Assembly: GCA_903813345.2 (NCBI GenBank)
Contig: CAIIXF020000004.1
Coordinates: 10,922,196 to 10,986,195, forward strand
DNA: 64,000 nt
Direction: 5' to 3'
Origin: Owenia fusiformis
Lineage: Eukaryota; Annelida; Polychaeta; Sabellida; Oweniidae
How positions within the stretch are numbered: the stretch's first letter is position 1; each line of letters starts with the position of its first letter. Made by a program: the position numbers and the translations under genes. Positions 12,172 to 24,800 of the stretch are shown here, piece by piece. The notes under the pieces are model-generated. The model saw only the letters and a list, made by a program, of their open reading frames with translations, ran no database searches and had not been told where the DNA came from.

Positions 12172-12264
12172 ATCGATGACGTAGTTGATGAAAACGGGGA
12201 ATACCCTTTATTACCCACCTATTACCTACCTATCCGACAATAACCACCTCCCATAGGGTTCTGT
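12172..12264 (+). repeat. Direct repeat, copy 1 (second copy 12796-12875)
   Basis: About 80 bp from GATGAC to AGGGTTCTGT recurs at 12796-12875. It includes ACGGGGAATACCC and AATAACCACCTCCC. Copy 1 has an extra internal duplication of the CTATTACC piece (11 bp). A third shorter piece lies at 12766-12802. No function is apparent. Confidence 0.7.
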
Positions 12265-12795
12265 TATAGCCAACTTCTCAACATCTGGTTTATATTCTAT
12301 GTTTCTATTAGATTGTACAGTAGTACATTACAAGTTAAACTATGAATGAGTTGTGAATGTGTATAACAACGTAGTAGAGCAAAACGAAAGGACTCTTAAA
12401 AATGAACCGTATTTAAGAATCATGTTGGATATAGAAATCACGACCTGGTAATTAAGTTTGATTTATTGAACAATTTTAACTTTATTAAGAAGAAACAACA
12501 AATACTTACTCTTCAATGTATTTCAATCGATATATTTCTCCTAACTTAATCCAAAATCATCCTGCTTTTTGTATAGAAATGACGCGTATGGCTTATCGTA
12601 TATACTACATGTACGACTACTGAGCCCTACTGACGTTATAGTCCTTGAATTGAATAATGCCTGGCTTCTAGAAAAATCAACCTCGATGTCAATCCAGACG
12701 TCGACCTTTTGTTTGTGGGGGTGTAGGAATTTGAGTCCTATAGGACTGGTTTAATAAAAGGGAGAAAACGGGGAATACCCTTTAGGGAATTCTCT

Positions 12796-12875
12796 TCGAT
12801 GACTAGTTAATGAAAACGGGGAATACCCTTTATTACCCACCTATTCGACAATAACCACCTCCCATAGGGTTCTGT
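12796..12875 (+). repeat. Direct repeat, copy 2 (first copy 12172-12264)
   Basis: Matches the upstream copy apart from the missing 11-bp internal duplication and a few substitutions. Confidence 0.7.
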
Positions 12876-15800
12876 ATTAACGAGGATTGAAAGCCCCCAA
12901 TTAACAACTACTTATAATAAATTTGAACTTTATGATATACAAAATTAAAAATGAGTAAATTCCCTATCCATTGGTATATAGCCTAGTATTTCATACCCAG
13001 CGAAGCATTTGTATTGAAGTCAATGGAGCTGAAGGTCGGCTATATATTCCTGTATAGCCGCCAAACCTTTTACCATGACAATCTTATGACGTCATCGGGA
13101 CGTCATGTTTCATTTCTTCCTAATTTCACTCGCACACAGACACGTGGCGTCATTGATATAACGGACATAACTGTTGTATTACATACTTTTATATCATGGC
13201 TACTCCGTATCATTGAATATATGCCTTCGGTCTGTCGTAATATAACCCTCGCAAGCTCGGGCTATGGATATAGTCCTGAGTAAGGACATTAGCGGTTACC
13301 GTTAGTGATTTGGTTTTCTGAATAAAAAGTCATTTTCTCCTTCCCTACCCCATTGGAGCGCCATCTAGCGTTTGGGAAGTGAATCGGGACTAAATATTTA
13401 TAGGGTAGGTCCTAATTTATCTGAAAACATGTCAGAGTTCAGTGGGAAATCTCATTTTAAGCTGGCGGCGGAGTGATTTTGACCTTGGTGATTTTACCAG
13501 AATTCTCTGAGAAATCTGACGATAGAGGGGGTTAGTGTCTTCAAGTTTATTTATTTCAAAAATTCGGTGGACAACCCATGGTAAGATTGTTATAGCAGGC
13601 TAGGCGAGTCTCTCCCGAACACTGTGGTATGTTGCACTAGGCTTGGATACTAATCGTTAATAAGATACAGGGTAAAATGTTATAATGGCCACCTATGGGA
13701 AACTCTACTGTGATCTTCAACCTAATAGAAGGCGCTTTTTTGGGGCATTTTGAAGGTTTTATCCCTTTTTGAGGTTTTTTAGTTCATTGAGAAGCCTAAT
13801 AGCGCATATCATATTAAAGGGCTGTATCTTAGCTGAACAATGCTACCAAAATCGTGACATTTTGAAGCAATTTTGGTGTTTTGGGGGCGAGGCCACTGTG
13901 CCAAGTACCCCGAATTCCATTCTCCCGTGCCATTCAATTGTTTTCGGGGCAGTTTTGAATGAACCTTTGTTTCTTCCTACCAATATGACGTCATAAGATG
14001 CATTTGAACGCCTTGGCATGGATATCACTTGAAAGATAGTAGAAATCGCTTTCCAATGATACCCCATATGGCCATGTTCACCTCAGTTGGGTGTACTCAA
14101 TCTGTGATGCAATCTGTAAGGTGTACCCCTACCCCAAAGAAATTTCAAGAAATCTCAAAATCAAATTTCCTGAATTTCGCTAAAAGGACCTGTGTCTATA
14201 AGGATTGACTTTTCCTCCGTGCTTTTTCTCAAATATAGGATTGTTATATACCATTGTGATCGGGATAATGCCTACAATGCTAATATAACCATGTTGGAAG
14301 AAAACAAACTAATTCAGTTTACTATTAGGATATAGTCCTGAGTAAGGACATTAGCGGTTACCGTTAGTGATTTGGTTTTCTGAATAAAAAGTCATTTTCT
14401 CCTTCCCTACCCCATTGGAGCGCCATCTAGCGTTTGGGAAGTGAATCGGGACTAAATATTTATAGGGTAGGTCCTAATTTATCTGAAAACATGTCAGAGT
14501 TCAGTGGGAAATCTCATTTTAAGCTGGCGGCGGAGTGATTTTGACCTTGGTGATTTTACCAGAATTCTCTGAGAAATCTGACGATAGAGGGGGTTAGTGT
14601 CTTCAAGTTTATTTATTTCAAAAATTCGGTGGACAACCCATGGTAAGATTGTTATAGCAGGCTAGGCGAGTCTCTCCCGAACACTGTGGTATGTTGCACT
14701 AGGCTTGGATACTAATCGTTAATAAGATACAGGGTAAAATGTTATAATGGCCACCTATGGGAAACTCTACTGTGATCTTCAACCTAATAGAAGGCGCTTT
14801 TTTGGGGCATTTTGAAGGTTTTATCCCTTTTTGAGGTTTTTTAGTTCATTGAGAAGCCTAATAGCGCATATCATATTAAAGGGCTGTATCTTAGCTGAAC
14901 AATGCTACCAAAATCGTGACATTTTGAAGCAATTTTGGTGTTTTGGGGGCGAGGCCACTGTGCCAAGTACCCCGAATTCCATCCTCCCGTGCCATTCAAT
15001 TGTTTTCGGGGCAGTTTTGAATGAACCTTTGTTTCTTCCTACCAATATGACGTCATAAGATGCATTTGAACGCCTTGGCATGGATATCACTTGAAAGATA
15101 GTAGAAATCGCTTTCCAATGATACCCCATATGGCCATGTTCACCTCAGTTGGGTGTACTCAATCTGTGATGCAATCTGTAAGGTGTACCCCTACCCCAAA
15201 GAAATTTCAAGAAATCTCAAAATCAAATTTCCTGAATTTCGCTAAAAGGACCTGTGTCTATAAGGATTGACTTTTCCTCCGTGCTTTTTCTCAAATATAG
15301 GATTGTTATATACCATTGTGATCGGGATAATGCCTACAATGCTAATATAACCATGTTGGAAGAAAACAAACTAATTCAGTTTACTATTAGGATATAGTCC
15401 TGAGTAAGGACATTAGCGGTTACCGTTAGTGATTTGGTTTTCTGAATAAAAAGTCATTTTCTCCTTCCCTACCCCATTGGAGCGCCATCTAGCGTTTGGG
15501 AAGTGAATCGGGACTAAATATTTATAGGGTAGGTCCTAATTTATCTGAAAACATGTCAGAGTTCAGTGGGAAATCTCATTTTAAGCTGGCGGCGGAGTGA
15601 TTTTGACCTTGGTGATTTTACCAGAATTCTCTGAGAAATCTGACGATAGAGGGGGTTAGTGTCTTCAAGTTTATTTATTTCAAAAATTCGGTGGACAACC
15701 CATGGTAAGATTGTTATAGCAGGCTAGGCGAGTCTCTCCCGAACACTGTGGTATGTTGCACTAGGCTTGGATACTAATCGTTAATAAGATACAGGGTAAA

Positions 15801-18800
15801 ATGTTATAATGGCCACCTATGGGAAACTCTACTGTGATCTTCAACCTAATAGAAGGCGCTTTTTTGGGGCATTTTGAAGGTTTTATCCCTTTTTGAGGTT
15901 TTTTAGTTCATTGAGAAGCCTAATAGCGCATATCATATTAAAGGGCTGTATCTTAGCTGAACAATGCTACCAAAATCGTGACATTTTGAAGCAATTTTGG
16001 TGTTTTGGGGGCGAGGCCACTGTGCCAAGTACCCCGAATTCCATTCTCCCGTGCCATTCAATTGTTTTCGGGGCAGTTTTGAATGAACCTTTGTTTCTTC
16101 CTACCAATATGACGTCATAAGATGCATTTGAACGCCTTGGCATGGATATCACTTGAAAGATAGTAGAAATCGCTTTCCAATGATACCCCATATGGCCATG
16201 TTCACCTCAGTTGGGTGTACTCAATCTGTGATGCAATCTGTAAGGTGTACCCCTACCCCAAAGAAATTTCAAGAAATCTCAAAATCAAATTTCCTGAATT
16301 TCGCTAAAAGGACCTGTGTCTATAAGGATTGACTTTTCCTCCGTGCTTTTTCTCAAATATAGGATTGTTATATACCATTGTGATCGGGATAATGCCTACA
16401 ATGCTAATATAACCATGTTGGAAGAAAACAAACTAATTCAGTTTACTATTAGGATATAGTCCTGAGTAAGGACATTAGCGGTTACCGTTAGTGATTTGGT
16501 TTTCTGAATAAAAAGTCATTTTCTCCTTCCCTACCCCATTGGAGCGCCATCTAGCGTTTGGGAAGTGAATCGGGACTAAATATTTATAGGGTAGGTCCTA
16601 ATTTATCTGAAAACATGTCAGAGTTCAGTGGGAAATCTCATTTTAAGCTGGCGGCGGAGTGATTTTGACCTTGGTGATTTTACCAGAATTCTCTGAGAAA
16701 TCTGACGATAGAGGGGGTTAGTGTCTTCAAGTTTATTTATTTCAAAAATTCGGTGGACAACCCATGGTAAGATTGTTATAGCAGGCTAGGCGAGTCTCTC
16801 CCGAACACTGTGGTATGTTGCACTAGGCTTGGATACTAATCGTTAATAAGATACAGGGTAAAATGTTATAATGGCCACCTATGGGAAACTCTACTGTGAT
16901 CTTCAACCTAATAGAAGGCGCTTTTTTGGGGCATTTTGAAGGTTTTATCCCTTTTTGAGGTTTTTTAGTTCATTGAGAAGCCTAATAGCGCATATCATAT
17001 TAAAGGGCTGTATCTTAGCTGAACAATGCTACCAAAATCGTGACATTTTGAAGCAATTTTGGTGTTTTGGGGGCGAGGCCACTGTGCCAAGTACCCCGAA
17101 TTCCATCCTCCCGTGCCATTCAATTGTTTTCGGGGCAGTTTTGAATGAACCTTTGTTTCTTCCTACCAATATGACGTCATAAGATGCATTTGAACGCCTT
17201 GGCATGGATATCACTTGAAAGATAGTAGAAATCGCTTTCCAATGATACCCCATATGGCCATGTTCACCTCAGTTGGGTGTACTCAATCTGTGATGCAATC
17301 TGTAAGGTGTACCCCTACCCCAAAGAAATTTCAAGAAATCTCAAAATCAAATTTCCTGAATTTCGCTAAAAGGACCTGTGTCTATAAGGATTGACTTTTC
17401 CTCCGTGCTTTTTCTCAAATATAGGATTGTTATATACCATTGTGATCGGGATAATGCCTACAATGCTAATATAACCATGTTGGAAGAAAACAAACTAATT
17501 CAGTTTACTATTAGGATATAGTCCTGAGTAAGGACATTAGCGGTTACCGTTAGTGATTTGGTTTTCTGAATAAAAAGTCATTTTCTCCTTCCCTACCCCA
17601 TTGGAGCGCCATCTAGCGTTTGGGAAGTGAATCGGGACTAAATATTTATAGGGTAGGTCCTAATTTATCTGAAAACATGTCAGAGTTCAGTGGGAAATCT
17701 CATTTTAAGCTGGCGGCGGAGTGATTTTGACCTTGGTGATTTTACCAGAATTCTCTGAGAAATCTGACGATAGAGGGGGTTAGTGTCTTCAAGTTTATTT
17801 ATTTCAAAAATTCGGTGGACAACCCATGGTAAGATTGTTATAGCAGGCTAGGCGAGTCTCTCCCGAACACTGTGGTATGTTGCACTAGGCTTGGATACTA
17901 ATCGTTAATAAGATACAGGGTAAAATGTTATAATGGCCACCTATGGGAAACTCTACTGTGATCTTCAACCTAATAGAAGGCGCTTTTTTGGGGCATTTTG
18001 AAGGTTTTATCCCTTTTTGAGGTTTTTTAGTTCATTGAGAAGCCTAATAGCGCATATCATATTAAAGGGCTGTATCTTAGCTGAACAATGCTACCAAAAT
18101 CGTGACATTTTGAAGCAATTTTGGTGTTTTGGGGGCGAGGCCACTGTGCCAAGTACCCCGAATTCCATCCTCCCGTGCCATTCAATTGTTTTCGGGGCAG
18201 TTTTGAATGAACCTTTGTTTCTTCCTACCAATATGACGTCATAAGATGCATTTGAACGCCTTGGCATGGATATCACTTGAAAGATAGTAGAAATCGCTTT
18301 CCAATGATACCCCATATGGCCATGTTCACCTCAGTTGGGTGTACTCAATCTGTGATGCAATCTGTAAGGTGTACCCCTACCCCAAAGAAATTTCAAGAAA
18401 TCTCAAAATCAAATTTCCTGAATTTCGCTAAAAGGACCTGTGTCTATAAGGATTGACTTTTCCTCCGTGCTTTTTCTCAAATATAGGATTGTTATATACC
18501 ATTGTGATCGGGATAATGCCTACAATGCTAATATAACCATGTTGGAAGAAAACAAACTAATTCAGTTTACTATTAGGATATAGTCCTGAGTAAGGACATT
18601 AGCGGTTACCGTTAGTGATTTGGTTTTCTGAATAAAAAGTCATTTTCTCCTTCCCTACCCCATTGGAGCGCCATCTAGCGTTTGGGAAGTGAATCGGGAC
18701 TAAATATTTATAGGGTAGGTCCTAATTTATCTGAAAACATGTCAGAGTTCAGTGGGAAATCTCATTTTAAGCTGGCGGCGGAGTGATTTTGACCTTGGTG

Positions 18801-21800
18801 ATTTTACCAGAATTCTCTGAGAAATCTGACGATAGAGGGGGTTAGTGTCTTCAAGTTTATTTATTTCAAAAATTCGGTGGACAACCCATGGTAAGATTGT
18901 TATAGCAGGCTAGGCGAGTCTCTCCCGAACACTGTGGTATGTTGCACTAGGCTTGGATACTAATCGTTAATAAGATACAGGGTAAAATGTTATAATGGCC
19001 ACCTATGGGAAACTCTACTGTGATCTTCAACCTAATAGAAGGCGCTTTTTTGGGGCATTTTGAAGGTTTTATCCCTTTTTGAGGTTTTTTAGTTCATTGA
19101 GAAGCCTAATAGCGCATATCATATTAAAGGGCTGTATCTTAGCTGAACAATGCTACCAAAATCGTGACATTTTGAAGCAATTTTGGTGTTTTGGGGGCGA
19201 GGCCACTGTGCCAAGTACCCCGAATTCCATTCTCCCGTGCCATTCAATTGTTTTCGGGGCAGTTTTGAATGAACCTTTGTTTCTTCCTACCAATATGACG
19301 TCATAAGATGCATTTGAACGCCTTGGCATGGATATCACTTGAAAGATAGTAGAAATCGCTTTCCAATGATACCCCATATGGCCATGTTCACCTCAGTTGG
19401 GTGTACTCAATCTGTGATGCAATCTGTAAGGTGTACCCCTACCCCAAAGAAATTTCAAGAAATCTCAAAATCAAATTTCCTGAATTTCGCTAAAAGGACC
19501 TGTGTCTATAAGGATTGACTTTTCCTCCGTGCTTTTTCTCAAATATAGGATTGTTATATACCATTGTGATCGGGATAATGCCTACAATGCTAATATAACC
19601 ATGTTGGAAGAAAACAAACTAATTCAGTTTACTATTAGGATATAGTCCTGAGTAAGGACATTAGCGGTTACCGTTAGTGATTTGGTTTTCTGAATAAAAA
19701 GTCATTTTCTCCTTCCCTACCCCATTGGAGCGCCATCTAGCGTTTGGGAAGTGAATCGGGACTAAATATTTATAGGGTAGGTCCTAATTTATCTGAAAAC
19801 ATGTCAGAGTTCAGTGGGAAATCTCATTTTAAGCTGGCGGCGGAGTGATTTTGACCTTGGTGATTTTACCAGAATTCTCTGAGAAATCTGACGATAGAGG
19901 GGGTTAGTGTCTTCAAGTTTATTTATTTCAAAAATTCGGTGGACAACCCATGGTAAGATTGTTATAGCAGGCTAGGCGAGTCTCTCCCGAACACTGTGGT
20001 ATGTTGCACTAGGCTTGGATACTAATCGTTAATAAGATACAGGGTAAAATGTTATAATGGCCACCTATGGGAAACTCTACTGTGATCTTCAACCTAATAG
20101 AAGGCGCTTTTTTGGGGCATTTTGAAGGTTTTATCCCTTTTTGAGGTTTTTTAGTTCATTGAGAAGCCTAATAGCGCATATCATATTAAAGGGCTGTATC
20201 TTAGCTGAACAATGCTACCAAAATCGTGACATTTTGAAGCAATTTTGGTGTTTTGGGGGCGAGGCCACTGTGCCAAGTACCCCGAATTCCATCCTCCCGT
20301 GCCATTCAATTGTTTTCGGGGCAGTTTTGAATGAACCTTTGTTTCTTCCTACCAATATGACGTCATAAGATGCATTTGAACGCCTTGGCATGGATATCAC
20401 TTGAAAGATAGTAGAAATCGCTTTCCAATGATACCCCATATGGCCATGTTCACCTCAGTTGGGTGTACTCAATCTGTGATGCAATCTGTAAGGTGTACCC
20501 CTACCCCAAAGAAATTTCAAGAAATCTCAAAATCAAATTTCCTGAATTTCGCTAAAAGGACCTGTGTCTATAAGGATTGACTTTTCCTCCGTGCTTTTTC
20601 TCAAATATAGGATTGTTATATACCATTGTGATCGGGATAATGCCTACAATGCTAATATAACCATGTTGGAAGAAAACAAACTAATTCAGTTTACTATTAG
20701 GATATAGTCCTGAGTAAGGACATTAGCGGTTACCGTTAGTGATTTGGTTTTCTGAATAAAAAGTCATTTTCTCCTTCCCTACCCCATTGGAGCGCCATCT
20801 AGCGTTTGGGAAGTGAATCGGGACTAAATATTTATAGGGTAGGTCCTAATTTATCTGAAAACATGTCAGAGTTCAGTGGGAAATCTCATTTTAAGCTGGC
20901 GGCGGAGTGATTTTGACCTTGGTGATTTTACCAGAATTCTCTGAGAAATCTGACGATAGAGGGGGTTAGTGTCTTCAAGTTTATTTATTTCAAAAATTCG
21001 GTGGACAACCCATGGTAAGATTGTTATAGCAGGCTAGGCGAGTCTCTCCCGAACACTGTGGTATGTTGCACTAGGCTTGGATACTAATCGTTAATAAGAT
21101 ACAGGGTAAAATGTTATAATGGCCACCTATGGGAAACTCTACTGTGATCTTCAACCTAATAGAAGGCGCTTTTTTGGGGCATTTTGAAGGTTTTATCCCT
21201 TTTTGAGGTTTTTTAGTTCATTGAGAAGCCTAATAGCGCATATCATATTAAAGGGCTGTATCTTAGCTGAACAATGCTACCAAAATCGTGACATTTTGAA
21301 GCAATTTTGGTGTTTTGGGGGCGAGGCCACTGTGCCAAGTACCCCGAATTCCATTCTCCCGTGCCATTCAATTGTTTTCGGGGCAGTTTTGAATGAACCT
21401 TTGTTTCTTCCTACCAATATGACGTCATAAGATGCATTTGAACGCCTTGGCATGGATATCACTTGAAAGATAGTAGAAATCGCTTTCCAATGATACCCCA
21501 TATGGCCATGTTCACCTCAGTTGGGTGTACTCAATCTGTGATGCAATCTGTAAGGTGTACCCCTACCCCAAAGAAATTTCAAGAAATCTCAAAATCAAAT
21601 TTCCTGAATTTCGCTAAAAGGACCTGTGTCTATAAGGATTGACTTTTCCTCCGTGCTTTTTCTCAAATATAGGATTGTTATATACCATTGTGATCGGGAT
21701 AATGCCTACAATGCTAATATAACCATGTTGGAAGAAAACAAACTAATTCAGTTTACTATTAGGATATAGTCCTGAGTAAGGACATTAGCGGTTACCGTTA

Positions 21801-24800
21801 GTGATTTGGTTTTCTGAATAAAAAGTCATTTTCTCCTTCCCTACCCCATTGGAGCGCCATCTAGCGTTTGGGAAGTGAATCGGGACTAAATATTTATAGG
21901 GTAGGTCCTAATTTATCTGAAAACATGTCAGAGTTCAGTGGGAAATCTCATTTTAAGCTGGCGGCGGAGTGATTTTGACCTTGGTGATTTTACCAGAATT
22001 CTCTGAGAAATCTGACGATAGAGGGGGTTAGTGTCTTCAAGTTTATTTATTTCAAAAATTCGGTGGACAACCCATGGTAAGATTGTTATAGCAGGCTAGG
22101 CGAGTCTCTCCCGAACACTGTGGTATGTTGCACTAGGCTTGGATACTAATCGTTAATAAGATACAGGGTAAAATGTTATAATGGCCACCTATGGGAAACT
22201 CTACTGTGATCTTCAACCTAATAGAAGGCGCTTTTTTGGGGCATTTTGAAGGTTTTATCCCTTTTTGAGGTTTTTTAGTTCATTGAGAAGCCTAATAGCG
22301 CATATCATATTAAAGGGCTGTATCTTAGCTGAACAATGCTACCAAAATCGTGACATTTTGAAGCAATTTTGGTGTTTTGGGGGCGAGGCCACTGTGCCAA
22401 GTACCCCGAATTCCATTCTCCCGTGCCATTCAATTGTTTTCGGGGCAGTTTTGAATGAACCTTTGTTTCTTCCTACCAATATGACGTCATAAGATGCATT
22501 TGAACGCCTTGGCATGGATATCACTTGAAAGATAGTAGAAATCGCTTTCCAATGATACCCCATATGGCCATGTTCACCTCAGTTGGGTGTACTCAATCTG
22601 TGATGCAATCTGTAAGGTGTACCCCTACCCCAAAGAAATTTCAAGAAATCTCAAAATCAAATTTCCTGAATTTCGCTAAAAGGACCTGTGTCTATAAGGA
22701 TTGACTTTTCCTCCGTGCTTTTTCTCAAATATAGGATTGTTATATACCATTGTGATCGGGATAATGCCTACAATGCTAATATAACCATGTTGGAAGAAAA
22801 CAAACTAATTCAGTTTACTATTAGGATATAGTCCTGAGTAAGGACATTAGCGGTTACCGTTAGTGATTTGGTTTTCTGAATAAAAAGTCATTTTCTCCTT
22901 CCCTACCCCATTGGAGCGCCATCTAGCGTTTGGGAAGTGAATCGGGACTAAATATTTATAGGGTAGGTCCTAATTTATCTGAAAACATGTCAGAGTTCAG
23001 TGGGAAATCTCATTTTAAGCTGGCGGCGGAGTGATTTTGACCTTGGTGATTTTACCAGAATTCTCTGAGAAATCTGACGATAGAGGGGGTTAGTGTCTTC
23101 AAGTTTATTTATTTCAAAAATTCGGTGGACAACCCATGGTAAGATTGTTATAGCAGGCTAGGCGAGTCTCTCCCGAACACTGTGGTATGTTGCACTAGGC
23201 TTGGATACTAATCGTTAATAAGATACAGGGTAAAATGTTATAATGGCCACCTATGGGAAACTCTACTGTGATCTTCAACCTAATAGAAGGCGCTTTTTTG
23301 GGGCATTTTGAAGGTTTTATCCCTTTTTGAGGTTTTTTAGTTCATTGAGAAGCCTAATAGCGCATATCATATTAAAGGGCTGTATCTTAGCTGAACAATG
23401 CTACCAAAATCGTGACATTTTGAAGCAATTTTGGTGTTTTGGGGGCGAGGCCACTGTGCCAAGTACCCCGAATTCCATCCTCCCGTGCCATTCAATTGTT
23501 TTCGGGGCAGTTTTGAATGAACCTTTGTTTCTTCCTACCAATATGACGTCATAAGATGCATTTGAACGCCTTGGCATGGATATCACTTGAAAGATAGTAG
23601 AAATCGCTTTCCAATGATACCCCATATGGCCATGTTCACCTCAGTTGGGTGTACTCAATCTGTGATGCAATCTGTAAGGTGTACCCCTACCCCAAAGAAA
23701 TTTCAAGAAATCTCAAAATCAAATTTCCTGAATTTCGCTAAAAGGACCTGTGTCTATAAGGATTGACTTTTCCTCCGTGCTTTTTCTCAAATATAGGATT
23801 GTTATATACCATTGTGATCGGGATAATGCCTACAATGCTAATATAACCATGTTGGAAGAAAACAAACTAATTCAGTTTACTATTAGGATATAGTCCTGAG
23901 TAAGGACATTAGCGGTTACCGTTAGTGATTTGGTTTTCTGAATAAAAAGTCATTTTCTCCTTCCCTACCCCATTGGAGCGCCATCTAGCGTTTGGGAAGT
24001 GAATCGGGACTAAATATTTATAGGGTAGGTCCTAATTTATCTGAAAACATGTCAGAGTTCAGTGGGAAATCTCATTTTAAGCTGGCGGCGGAGTGATTTT
24101 GACCTTGGTGATTTTACCAGAATTCTCTGAGAAATCTGACGATAGAGGGGGTTAGTGTCTTCAAGTTTATTTATTTCAAAAATTCGGTGGACAACCCATG
24201 GTAAGATTGTTATAGCAGGCTAGGCGAGTCTCTCCCGAACACTGTGGTATGTTGCACTAGGCTTGGATACTAATCGTTAATAAGATACAGGGTAAAATGT
24301 TATAATGGCCACCTATGGGAAACTCTACTGTGATCTTCAACCTAATAGAAGGCGCTTTTTTGGGGCATTTTGAAGGTTTTATCCCTTTTTGAGGTTTTTT
24401 AGTTCATTGAGAAGCCTAATAGCGCATATCATATTAAAGGGCTGTATCTTAGCTGAACAATGCTACCAAAATCGTGACATTTTGAAGCAATTTTGGTGTT
24501 TTGGGGGCGAGGCCACTGTGCCAAGTACCCCGAATTCCATTCTCCCGTGCCATTCAATTGTTTTCGGGGCAGTTTTGAATGAACCTTTGTTTCTTCCTAC
24601 CAATATGACGTCATAAGATGCATTTGAACGCCTTGGCATGGATATCACTTGAAAGATAGTAGAAATCGCTTTCCAATGATACCCCATATGGCCATGTTCA
24701 CCTCAGTTGGGTGTACTCAATCTGTGATGCAATCTGTAAGGTGTACCCCTACCCCAAAGAAATTTCAAGAAATCTCAAAATCAAATTTCCTGAATTTCGC

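Larger units (their letters stand above)
11048..13265. other. Intergenic DNA between PolB and the satellite array
   Basis: I see no gene here. It contains one duplicated block (listed separately) and a perfect-looking small hairpin at 13038-13061 (CGGCTATA/TATAGCCG). The left edge of the satellite has no similarity to the satellite itself. Confidence 0.5.
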
